Assembly (NCBI GenBank): GCA_001936135.1
Contig: CP012815.1
Coordinates: 496,001 to 560,000 of the forward strand
Direction of reading: 5' to 3'
DNA length: 64,000 nucleotides
DNA from: Saccharomycopsis fibuligera x Saccharomycopsis cf. fibuligera
Taxonomy: Eukaryota; Ascomycota; Saccharomycetes; Ascoideales; Saccharomycopsidaceae
Shown here: positions 19,227-30,300 of the stretch, piece after piece
How the letters are laid out: each line of letters starts with the position of its first letter
Position numbering within the stretch: the first letter of the stretch is position 1
Translations under genes and position numbers: made by a program
The notes under the pieces: generated by a model
Database searches by the model: none
What the model was told of the DNA's origin: nothing
What the model saw: the letters and a program-made list of their open reading frames with translations, nothing else

Positions 19227-20890
19227 ATATATCATGCTATATGCGAGCATCATATGAACAATTAGAGGAACAATTACAAAAAGAAGGACAAGATAAGTTA
19301 CTTAAATTGCTAGCTATTTTGGAAAAGGTGCGTATGTCAAATGCTTTTTACAAAGAAGGACAGATACAGCATGCCATTTGTGAGTAACAAAGCCAAAAAA
19401 AAAAAAAAAAAAAAAAAAAAGAAATTGTATCACTTTGCTTGGTTATTTTACGCAACAAGATGCTTCTTTTTGACGGTTATTGAACCAAAAATTTAAAGGT
19501 TAGAATGTCTTTTTCATTGTCGCTCTTTCCTTTGACATTCTTTTATTTTGTTGATGATGTTGAAAGTTTTTATCAACCATTTTAATTTTTTAATGTATGT
19601 TTTACTCTTTTTGATTTATTCACCTAATGAACGAAAAGTTACTATGCGTTATAGAAAGAAGATGGCGGCAGTTTACAGTTCCTAACTTATTTACTGGTAG
19701 AGCAAATGCTAAAGTGGAGGTTCAGCACGACAAATAGTAGTTGATGTAGACAGAAGAAAAAATAAACTTATAGCTTATTTATCAGGGTATATATATAGAT
19801 AATGGCGAAATGACCCAACTTCCACTTGCCACCAGCCACCTGTTTCATAACTTTACTTTGACACATTTTAAAAAAAAGGTTATTTTATCGTTTTCTTGAG
19901 TGTACGTCGTCTTTTTCAGTGTCTGCCTAGTTAGAAGCCACTAAGCACAGTAGTGGCGGGACCATGACATTTACCATTCATTGAAATGGCTGAATTCGAA
20001 ACTTCCGCTTTTGTCTTTGAAGAAATCACAAACTGTGTAAATCTGTAGATCGGGAAAGTCAAGAAGCCGTTCGGATAGTTTAGTAAACTATGCTATAGTT
20101 TGTCACTTTATTGTTATCTGCATGTTGTGCCTTGGCTCGGTCCGTAGTTGAGGAGCATCCGCTATATCGACTAGCCATGCCAACAGAATCGAGCCAAGCA
20201 CGCCAACGGTCCTTGAAAGTCTTGGTATTCTTGGGTGCTTGCTAAAGATCCTATTACATTGAAACTTTGATTTTTTTAGTGTTCTTCCAAGATGTGCTCC
20301 AAAAAGATTATATCTGTCTAATGTTTTGCTTACAAGAGAAAAATAAGCCAAAATTAGGATTTGAATTCCCAATTGTCATGCCGTGCAAGCGCATTCCTTT
20401 GCGGTTTTGCGACAACAATACAAAAGGTGTATTGAGGAGAACAAAGCCCATGAATAAAAACTCACATAATGACAAAGAAAGCGCCTCATTTGAGCCATAT
20501 AACTCATCACCGGCATCTTTGCTTTTCCGTTGAAGCCATAGTGCACATTCCGAATACTGCAACCAGAACAATCATGAGGAGTCAACTCAATTGCCAAATC
20601 GAAGGATTTCTCTGCAGGTGCATGCGCCTCGTGAAGAAATACGCCGACGCAAGGTCAAATTTCAACATTAGCTTCTACAACATGTCGTTGTACAGAGACG
20701 ATAGACAAGATATCTATTTTGAGATATAAATATGCCATAAACACCAATTTTTAAGAAAAGATTTATGTGGTTCTTTTTATTATAATCATCATTACAATCA
20801 TCAATACAATACTTTCCTTCTCTTTACTCTCTTTAACCAGCTTACAAAAGATATTCTTTATTATTTCTTTAAACTTTTCAAACCTTTTCA
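19227..20890. other. Long intergenic region upstream of the aspartyl protease
   Basis: This 1.66-kb stretch has no supported gene. It contains a run of 26 A (19395-19420) and a TATAAATA box at 20725. Open frames at 20267-20729 overlap on both strands and look like chance. The length suits a regulated secreted-protease promoter. Confidence 0.6.
20725..20732 (+). promoter_or_regulatory. TATA box of the aspartyl protease gene
   Basis: A consensus TATAAATA lies 159 bp before the protease ATG, a normal yeast spacing and typical of a regulated gene. Confidence 0.6.
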
Positions 20891-22150
20891 ATGCAATTTT
20901 CTAACTCTGTTCTCTTGTCAGTCGCTGCTGCTTTGGCGTCTCTCACAAGTGCTGCTCCACTCGAAAGAAGAAGTTCCCAGTTACCAAAAATTGACTTCAA
21001 TGTTGTCAGATATGGTGCTTCAAGCTTCAACGAGAGTGTCATTTCCCCTCTCTCCGTCCACAGAAAGAGCGTTAGATCTGCTGCTTCATCTGGTGTCAAC
21101 GTCCCATTGGAGAACGAGTACTCTTTGTACTTGGCCGACCTCGAAATTGGTACTCCAGGCCAAAAGATTCAAGTTGACATTGATACTGGCTCTTCCGACT
21201 TGTGGGTCCCAGGTGCTGGCACCAAGAGCAATGCCGGTACTTATGACCATACCAAATCTTCTACTTACAAAAAGGATAAAGACGGTTTCAAGATTTCTTA
21301 TGGTGACGGTTCCAGTGCTTCCGGTGACTGGGCCAAGGAGACTGTTAAGATTGGTGACGCTACTGTAAAAGATTTGGAGTTTGGTGATGCTACCACCCAA
21401 AACGTCGGTCAAAGTATCCTTGGTGTGGGCTTCACCGGTAACGAAGCTGCCGCTCAACAAGAATCTGGCTCTTTTACTTACGACAACTTGCCACTCCAGT
21501 TAAAGAAACAGGGTGTCATCAGCAAAGCTGCTTACTCTTTGTTCCTAAATGATGTGGATGCCAAGTCAGGGTCTATCTTGTTTGGTGGCATTGACAAGTC
21601 TAAGATTGATGGTGACTTGAAAACCTTGAAGATTCAAAACGTTGACGACTCTGGCTCTCAAACTGACAAACCAGTTGCCTTCTTTGTTAACTTGGACAAA
21701 ATCCAAGCTGGTGGCAACAACTTCGCTGAAAAGACCTACCCAGCCTTGTTGGACTCCGGCACCACCTTGATTTACGCCCCACAAGACATTGCTGAATCCA
21801 TTGGCAAGAAATACGGTGAATACAACCAACAATACGGTGGCTACCTTACCTCCTGCTCCACCACAGGTGATGACTTTGAGTTCACTTTTGACGACAAGAC
21901 CATCAAGGTCCCATTCAAGAACTTGTTGTACAGCCTCAAAAAGGCCGGCAGCGGCAGCAGCAGTGAATCTGCCAAATCTGACTCTGACGACCAATGTTTG
22001 GTTGGTGTTTTAGGTTCCCAATCTGAATACTACATCCTCGGTGACGGTTTCTTGAGATCTGCATATGTGTACTACGACATTGACAATGCTGAAATTGGCC
22101 TTGGTCAAGCTAAATATGACTCCACCTCCTCAAACATTGTTGAATATTGA
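20891..22150 (+). CDS. Secreted aspartyl protease, candidapepsin type
   Basis: This 419-residue pepsin-family (A1) proteinase is predicted to be secreted and to digest proteins outside the cell. A signal peptide (residues 1-21, ending LTSA) is followed by a propeptide to about residue 70. The two catalytic motifs are DTGSSDLW (Asp98) and DSGTTLIY (Asp288); the flap YGDGSS (137-142) is present. There is no GPI-like C-terminal tail. Two features are odd. The Lys-Arg Kex2 site usual in Sap propeptides is missing; there is only Arg26-Arg27 and an HRKSVR stretch at 57-62. Also, the first domain has no cysteines, so the disulfide loop after the first active-site Asp of other Saps is replaced by a short Gly/Lys/Ser loop. 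Only the C-terminal pair near residues 320 and 374 remains. The gene has its own TATA box. Confidence 0.92.
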   Translation: MQFSNSVLLSVAAALASLTSAAPLERRSSQLPKIDFNVVRYGASSFNESVISPLSVHRKSVRSAASSGVNVPLENEYSLYLADLEIGTPGQKIQVDIDTGSSDLWVPGAGTKSNAGTYDHTKSSTYKKDKDGFKISYGDGSSASGDWAKETVKIGDATVKDLEFGDATTQNVGQSILGVGFTGNEAAAQQESGSFTYDNLPLQLKKQGVISKAAYSLFLNDVDAKSGSILFGGIDKSKIDGDLKTLKIQNVDDSGSQTDKPVAFFVNLDKIQAGGNNFAEKTYPALLDSGTTLIYAPQDIAESIGKKYGEYNQQYGGYLTSCSTTGDDFEFTFDDKTIKVPFKNLLYSLKKAGSGSSSESAKSDSDDQCLVGVLGSQSEYYILGDGFLRSAYVYYDIDNAEIGLGQAKYDSTSSNIVEY

Positions 22151-22973
22151 GCCTCTTGATAATGAGCCTAATATTCGTTCTCGTCACTATTCTGAGCTCA
22201 GCTCTGAGCTCTTCCTTCTTCATTTCTTCGCCTTTGTACCCTGTGGGTCCATTATCTGTCTTTTTCTCTTGCTATTTAACTCTTGAATATAATGTATCTT
22301 AATCAAATAATTTCCAGTGTAGGAATGGCTGCAGTGCATCACAAAAAAATACACATTGATGGTTCAAAGCAGCTAAAATAGAGATAGTGTCAAGAACTAA
22401 CCAATGATAATAGATACTCATCCCCCCTGAAAAGGCCCTTACGTATTCTTTCTAAAAACCTCTATATATCAAACACACTTAGCTATGACAAATATTAGAG
22501 GAAAATCACAACCAAAAACTTAACTTATCGGAGAAGCCTTTCATACAATGCATTTATACCACGTGAGCGGATGTGAGTCAAAGACGTTGATAGCATGACA
22601 CGAACTACGTGCCGTTTCAGTGACAAACAGAGAGGCAAAAACAAAAGATGCTACAGCTATTCTGCCTCGTTTGTCAAGCTCAAGCTTATATTCTTGTTTG
22701 TGTGGTTCTCAATGTTTTGTAAAGATACTGACATAAGCGCATTTAGCAATATAGAGGTGCCCTCAGAACGGCGGGTCCTCCGCACATCATAGTGGTTCGG
22801 CATTCGCCCGCGGAAAACGAAAAAAAAATTTTTAGACGGCAAAAATATCAAACTCGAGAAACAACACCCTTTGAATGGACTAGCTAGAGACCGCTAAACA
22901 GCACTATAGTGAAGCTTTACATATTTTTAAAGAAACTCATACATTTTTATACATACAGACAAGAAAGATCACA
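22151..22973. other. Intergenic region before MGE1
   Basis: No gene is supported. A CACGTG E-box (22560-22565), a possible Cbf1-type site, lies about 410 bp before MGE1. An A/T switch tract (about 22821-22835) resembles an RRPE element. No clear heat-shock element was found. Confidence 0.5.
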
Positions 22974-23711
22974 ATGCAAAGATCAATGATTAGAAACGTT
23001 CTCAGATTCGCTGCTCAGCCATCAGTTTTGAGCACCCGTACCCAGTTCGTCACCAAGCCAGCTGCCGTTAGCGCATTCACCAGAAGAGCCAACAACTTCA
23101 GTACCAGCAGCATCGCTCGTTTTGCTGATGCCAATAAAGAAGCTTCTGAACAGCAGAGTCAAGAACAACAGGCAGAACAACAGACAGAACAAAACGAAGG
23201 TAGTGAAGAAGACTTGAAGAGTCAGTTAGCTAAGTTGCAAGAAAAGTACAACAAGAAGGACAAGGAATTTGCCGAGTTGAAGAATCTTTACTTGCGTTCT
23301 GTTGCTGATTTCAGAAACTTGCAAGAGATCACCAAGAGAGACATTCAAAAGGCTAAGGATTTTGCTTTGCAAAAGTTTGCCAAGGACTTGTTGGAATCCG
23401 TTGACAATTTTGGTCATGCGTTGAACGCCGTCAAGCCAGAAACACTTGAAGGCAACAAGGAAATCAAAGATTTGTATGAAGGTTTTGTCATGGTTAGAGA
23501 CGTTTTTGAAAAGACTTTGACCAGACACGGTATTGAAAAGATTAACCCAATTGGTGAAAAATTTGACCCTAATATTCACGAAGCCACTTTCGAAATTCCT
23601 CAACCAGATAAAGAAGCCGGCACTGTTTTCCATGTCCAACAACCAGGTTACTCTTTGAACAGCAGAGTCTTGAGAGCCGCTAAGGTTGGTGTTGTCAAAG
23701 GTTCCGATTGA
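22974..23711 (+). CDS. MGE1: Mitochondrial GrpE nucleotide-exchange factor
   Basis: This 245-residue protein is the matrix co-chaperone that releases ADP from mitochondrial Hsp70 (Ssc1) during protein import and folding. An Arg-rich, acid-free presequence covers about the first 50 residues. A Gln/Glu-rich linker, the long dimerisation helix (about residues 70-140, with LRSVADFRN) and the GrpE head follow, with the family block GIEKINPIGEKFDPNIHEA and a closing RAAKVGVVKG. The length is normal for yeast Mge1 (228 in S. cerevisiae). I found no CTG codon in the gene, consistent with strong codon bias. Confidence 0.96.
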   Translation: MQRSMIRNVLRFAAQPSVLSTRTQFVTKPAAVSAFTRRANNFSTSSIARFADANKEASEQQSQEQQAEQQTEQNEGSEEDLKSQLAKLQEKYNKKDKEFAELKNLYLRSVADFRNLQEITKRDIQKAKDFALQKFAKDLLESVDNFGHALNAVKPETLEGNKEIKDLYEGFVMVRDVFEKTLTRHGIEKINPIGEKFDPNIHEATFEIPQPDKEAGTVFHVQQPGYSLNSRVLRAAKVGVVKGSD

Positions 23712-24335
23712 ACAACTGTGATCGATTAGTAACGATTAGTAATGATTTTGTTTTGATTGGTTGATTGTTTTTTGATGGTAAACTTTTTATTATTATTACG
23801 TTAATATCAAACTGGTTTTGAGCTTATATGGATCAAAGGAAAGAAATTGAAAGGATCCATACCAACAAGAACAAAAACAACAGCAATAACAGCAATAACA
23901 GCAATAACAATAATAGCGGTTAATGATTGCAAATATTATTAGGGAAGTTCATGCTCATTCCCATCTGTAAATAGAATAAATGTGTGAATAGAACACTTGA
24001 TATGAATTACTAGCTAGTTTGTTTCGACGACGGATTTGTTTGTGTACCTTGCCTTTTATTGTAGGTTTCTAGTTTGAGTTTAGAAAGTGGTTAATCATGG
24101 TTGGCTTCGTGGTATCGTAGTATAGCAGTGCAGTCTACTTAGAGCCAAACAAGTCACATGTCATACCTCTGCAAACGGAACCGCAGCACGAAAATTTCAA
24201 ATTTTCTTAACATCAAAAAACAAAAATAAAATAAAAATAAAACAAGATAGATTTAAGGCTCCATGATAAAACAGTTGCTGCTCATCAGTCTTTTGTCTAC
24301 TACCTACTGCTCAGCAGAAGCTTCCAGCACCAATC
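23712..24335. other. Intergenic region MGE1-BRR2
   Basis: This stretch contains a CAATAA/CAG-type simple repeat (about 23875-23915), short A-rich tracts and the BRR2 promoter. No gene is supported. Confidence 0.6.
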
Positions 24336-27300
24336 ATGAGTGATCAAAAAAATGATATTCAGCGTTTTAAGTATGATGAGATGGCAAATAAGGTCCTCAA
24401 GGCTGATCGCCGTTTCACATCAAGAAGAAACGAGCAAGATGCCATTGCATCGCAGCCCAAGTCCTTGAAAGGCAAAATCACAAAAGCTGAGATGGGTTCA
24501 AGATTAAAAAAGCTGGAAGTCAACAGTGATAGTAGTTTTGAACAGGAGAAGAAACTTTTGAGAGAACAATACTTGAAAGAGCAAGATAGACTTGCTAATA
24601 AGCCATATGGCGCGTCATCTAGTTCCATATTCGGTAATGATGCCTCATTAATAAATTCCAATATTGAAGGGCTAACTTATTTCCCAAAAAAGGAAGAAAC
24701 AGTAAGAGTCTTTGAACAAATAATAAGCTGGGTTTACGAAGAGTTCTCTCACGATGTGACCAATGATGTGATAAGGTCGGCAGCTGATGCATTACTAGTC
24801 GCATTGAAAGACGAGACTATTAAGGATAAAAGAAAAGAATGCGAAGAAATTATAAATAATCATATTACCGATAACAGGTTCAATCAATTAGTGGAATTAG
24901 CAAATCAAATAACTGATTTTCATGATGAGACACGAGGTAACGCTGCAGCAAATTCAAACCAGGAAGGAGAAGCAATGCCTGTGACATTTGATGACGAAAA
25001 CGGACAAGAGGAAGATGACGAAGAAGAGGACAATCAAACAGAACTTCAAGATGATATGAATGATAGACAAGTTCAAAATTCAAAAAAGGATAACAAGGAG
25101 GCTTACAATGATCTCAGAGATGACGAGGAAATTGTCAAGCTCAGCAATAAGTCACATCGAAATATACCTCTTGAGAAGATTGATCCAATATGGTTGCAAT
25201 TAGAAATAAAACAAGCATTGACAGATGCAGATTCTCATAAAGTAGCCGATTTTCAATTTAAGATCTTTAGTTTGCTTTCTGACTACAAAAATATAAGTCC
25301 GGATGAGCTAAAAAATGAGCTTCTAGATCTTTTTCACAAAGATAAAGACCATGCTTCTAGCCTTATTGGACTACTTTGTTCTAACAGACTCAAGATATAC
25401 TTTAGACTAAAATTGTTAGAAGTTGGTGATAACGAGGAGGAAAAATTGAAAGTTATTCAAGAAATGAACGATTTAGAATTGTATCAGTTAATGGAAGAAT
25501 TTGAAAACCTTGAAAATAATACTGCAGATGGCCAGCAGCAGTCCAAAAAACGAAAGCTAAATAAGGAGGCCCTTACCGCCGGAAATGTCGAAAGTGCTGA
25601 AACGAAAACCAAAAATTTGAGATACATTGATTTGAATTCTTTGAAATTTGACCAAGGTTCGCATTTAATGACGAAGACAAAGATCAATTTACCCCAAGGT
25701 TCATTCAAAAAAGTAAAAAAATCATACGAAGAGATTCATGTTCCTGCACCTAGCAAACCAGATTTATCACACATTCAATTAATATCTACCAGCGAACTAC
25801 CCGAATGGGCAAAAGCAGTGTTCCCAGAAGCAGAAACAAGCACTTTGAATCCTATTCAGTCAGCCGTTTATCCAGTGGCATTCAAGTCGGATTCTAACAT
25901 GTTACTATGTGCTCCTACCGGTGCTGGTAAAACCAATGTCGCCATGCTTGCAATGTTACGTGCCATAGACAATTTCAGAAATTCAGAAAGCGGAAGAATT
26001 GACGCTGATGCACTCAAAATAGTTTATATTGCTCCGTTGAAAGCTTTAGTGCAAGAACAAGTGCGCGAATTTTCTAGAAGATTGAAACTATTGGGTTTGA
26101 ATGTTGGAGAGTTGACTGGTGATTCGTCTTTGACTAAGCAACAGATTAAAGACACCCAAGTGCTCATTACAACTCCTGAGAAATGGGATGTTATCACTAG
26201 AAAGAATACTGATACAAGTTATACTAACCTAGTGCGGCTAATTATTATTGACGAGATTCATTTGTTGCACGATGAAAGAGGACCAGTGCTAGAGAGTATT
26301 GTTGCTCGAACTCTCAGACAGTCTGAAGAATTGGATAGTCATATACGATTGGTTGGATTATCAGCAACATTACCTAATTATAAAGACGTCGCTGAGTTTT
26401 TGCAAGCTGATTTTGATGATGGACTTTTCTATTTTGATGCCAGTTACAGACCGTGTCCTTTGGCTCAGCAATTTATTGGTATTACTGAACAGAAAGCATT
26501 TAAAAAAGTGCAGGCAATTAATGAAGCATGTTATGATAAAGTCTTGGAAAATGCGGGAAAATTCCAGGTTATCATATTCGTGCACTCGAGAAAAGATACG
26601 GTGAAGACGGCCACTTATTTGAGGGACAAATTGCTAGAATCTGAAAATTTGACTAGACTTCTAAAAACAGATGCTGGTTCAGGGGAAATTTTGAAACAAG
26701 AAGCAAGTGTAGTGAAAGATGCAGGACTCAAGGAGCTCATACCTACAGGTTTTGCAGTGCATCATGCTGGCCTTACCAAGGAAGATAGATCAATTGCTGA
26801 AGATCTATTTGCTGAAGGGTATGTCCAGGTGCTCGTATCTACTGCCACATTGGCCTGGGGTGTCAATTTACCTGCCCATACAGTCATCATCAAGGGCACT
26901 CAAGTTTATTCTCCGGAAAAGGGCGCTTGGACTGAGTTATCACCACAAGATATCTTGCAAATGTTGGGAAGAGCAGGTAGACCAAGGTATGATAAGAATG
27001 GTGAAGGTGTGATTATAACGTCACATAGCGAAATGCAATATTATCTAGCTATACTAAATCAGCAATTGCCTATTGAGTCTCAGCTTGTTAGCAAACTTGT
27101 GGATAACTTGAATGCTGAGATTGTTGCCGGCACAGTTAGGTCATTGGATGACGGGGTTGAATGGTTAGGTTATTCATACCTTTTCCATAGAATGCTGCAT
27201 TCTCCAGGAATTTACCACGTTGGTGCAGATTATTCTGATGATGAAAAGCTTTTGCAAAAACGCGCTGATTTGATACATTCAGCATTGGTAGAGTTGACTA

Positions 27301-30300
27301 AAAATAATCTAGTTCATTATGATGAAGCCTCAGGCGCGGTTTCCACCACTGAGTTGGGCAGAATTGCTTCTTATTATTATATTAGTAATGAGTCAATGAA
27401 TATCTATATTGATAACTTGAGACCATATTTGACTCCTGTCGATATATTGAGAATTTTTGCGTTATCTGGTGAGTTCAAATACATCCCAGCACGCCAAGAA
27501 GAAAAACAAGAAATCAAGACATTGATTTCAAAAGTACCGATTCCTGTCAAGGAATCTGAAAGTGACCCTTTAGCGAAAGTCAATGTATTGCTACAATCGT
27601 ACATCTCCAAACTTAATCTTGAAGGGTTTGCATTGATGGCAGATATGGTCTACATTACCCAATCCGCAAGCAGAATTTTTAGAGCTATTTACGAGATTTG
27701 CTTGCGAAAAAACTGGGCTGGAATTGCCAAAACAATGTTGGATTTTTGCAAAATGATTGACCATAGAATGTGGTTATCAAACTCTCCATTTCGTCAATTT
27801 CCGGGCTGTCCAAGAGAAATTGTTCGGAAGACAGAAACTGCAAGAATTCCATGGTCCTATTACTTATCTCTTGAAACGTCACAGGAGTTAGGTCAGGCGA
27901 TTGGATCAGAGAAATTTAGCAGAAAAGCGTTTGAGTTAATTCAGCAATTCCCAAAGATTAAAATCACCGAAACTAATGTGTTGCCTATCACTACTAGCTT
28001 GTTGAAATTTGAATTGACAATTTTGCCAGAATGGCAATGGAATTACGAAGTCCATGGCGCTTCTGAAAGGTTTTTGCTTTTAGTGGAAGACGTAAACGGC
28101 GAGAAAATTTTGTTTAATGACACCTTTTTGGTCCGCCAAGAGTTTGTCAATGAGGAGCATTATACCGAATTCACGTTAACATTACCGGCCAATGATACTA
28201 ATAAGCAGCAAATTGTGCCACCCAACTATTTTGTTTCTCTTGTTTCTGAGAAGTGGTTGAACTGCGATTATAGAATCCCGATAACATTTTTCCAAATCAG
28301 GTTACCAAAGAAGTTTTCTAGTCCTACTGAAGTTGTTGATATGCCTTTAGTGCCAACTTCTCAATTGAAGGCAAAAGAGTTTGAAGCATTTTTTGCAAAA
28401 GCTAGAAAAATGGAATTATTTAATAAGTTCCAGTCACAAGCTTTTGCTGCAGTTTATCAGTCTAATGAAGGTGTCTTTATTGGTGCATCAAAGGGCTCCG
28501 GTAAAACTGTTTTTGCAGAGTTGGCTATTTTCAATTATTGGAAACAACAGAGACCTGGAAGAGTGGTATACATTTGTCCTACGAAAGAAAAAGTTGACGA
28601 TTTGTTTAAGTTGTGGAATAAGCATTTCGCTAGTATTGCTGGAGGAAAGCAAATTACTAAATTGAGCACCAGTGGCGAACTTTCTCTTAACTTGAAAAAG
28701 TTGAATGAAAATCATTTGATTTTGTCGACTCCTGAAAATTTTGAGTTGATAACAAAGCGTTGGACCAAGAATCGTAAGTTTATTAGCAAAATAGATTTGT
28801 TGATTCTTGACGATGCTCATGCTATCAGTCATGGGATTGGGTCAGTTTATGAAGTGTTGATTTCAAGGATTAGATTCATTATGAACCAATTGGAAAAAGA
28901 AGAGGAGTTTAGGCTTGTGGCTCTTGCGTCTCCAATTGCTAATGGTAGAGATTTCGCAGATTGGTTGGGGATTGCTAAAGATAATATTTTCAATTTTGAT
29001 CCAACTGAAAGAGTTGAGCCAGTTGAAGTTCATTTAAGGTCGTTGAACGTTAACCATTATCCCTCCTTTATCAACTCTTTGACTAAGTCCAGTTATAAGT
29101 TTGTTACCGAGTACGTGGAGAACACGTTGGGAAAAGCACTTATTTTTATATCTTCCAGAACCCAAGCCATAGAGCTTGCCACATTTTTCATCAAATTTTT
29201 ACAGCATGAAGAGAAAGCTTTGGTGTCTGAAATATCAAAGAAGGGACAAAACCTTATTGATCAAATTAATGACATTGCATTGAAAAGGTTGACTAGCAAT
29301 GGTATTGGAATATACTATAAAAATATGAATGATAGTGACAGATTAATTGTCGACAGGTTGTTTCAGTTACAAGTTATCAAGATAATATTTGCAACTAGAG
29401 AAACCAGCAATTTTGTATCTTCTGCAAATTTGGTGCTTGTTTTGGGAACCCAATATTTTGAAGGTAAAGAACATAGATATGTTGATTATACTGCTAACGA
29501 ATTGCAAGAAATGATTGGGCTTGCGCAAACCAATCCGTTTGTGGAAGACTCAGAGGAAAATGCTGGCAAAGTTGTGATTTTTACTACTACGGTTAAAAGA
29601 GATTACTACAAGAAATTTTTGAATTTTGCTATTCCTGTTGAAAGTACATTGCATTATTCTGTCAATGACGTGTTTGTGGATGAAATCACCAATAAGGTCA
29701 TCACTACTAAGCAAGATTGCATTGATTGGTTAACTTATACATTTTTTTACAGAAGGTTACAACTCAACCCAAGTTTTTATGGGGTGAAAGATGTTTCTGC
29801 TTTAGGATTGTCCGAATTCTTGTCTGAGTTGATTGAGGATTCGTTGAAGGAATTGGAAGACGCCAAGATGATTGAAATTGAGGAAAATGACAACAACAAT
29901 GAAGCAGAGAATGAAGACGAAGATGAGGAGGAAGAAGAAGAGGAGGAAGAGGAGGAAACAATTAGTCCACTAAATGGTGCTATGATTTCATCTCATTATA
30001 GCGTATCTTTTAACACTATTCAAACATTTATGGTCAACTTAATCTCTTCCAATGGTCAGAAATTTCAATTACGTTTCTTGATTGAAATTTTATCGTTGGC
30101 TAATGAATTTGAGTCCCTTTTAACAATGCGCAAAAATGAAGCCCCCGCTTTGCAAAAGTTGTACAATAGATTACCATTGAAATCAAATTCATTGACGAAA
30201 TCACAAATAAGTTTTGAGAACTCCATAAGTTTGAAGGTTTTTATCTTGCTCCAAGCTCACTTATTAAGACTCAATTTGTCTCCCGAGTTGAATTCTGATT

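Noticed and set aside
18537-19253. Long minus-strand frames opposite the multi-RRM gene
   Set aside because: They are antisense shadows of Asp/Glu and Gln/Ala codon repeats.
22600-22973. Heat-shock elements before MGE1
   Set aside because: Expected for a chaperone gene, but I could not find three properly spaced GAA/TTC units.
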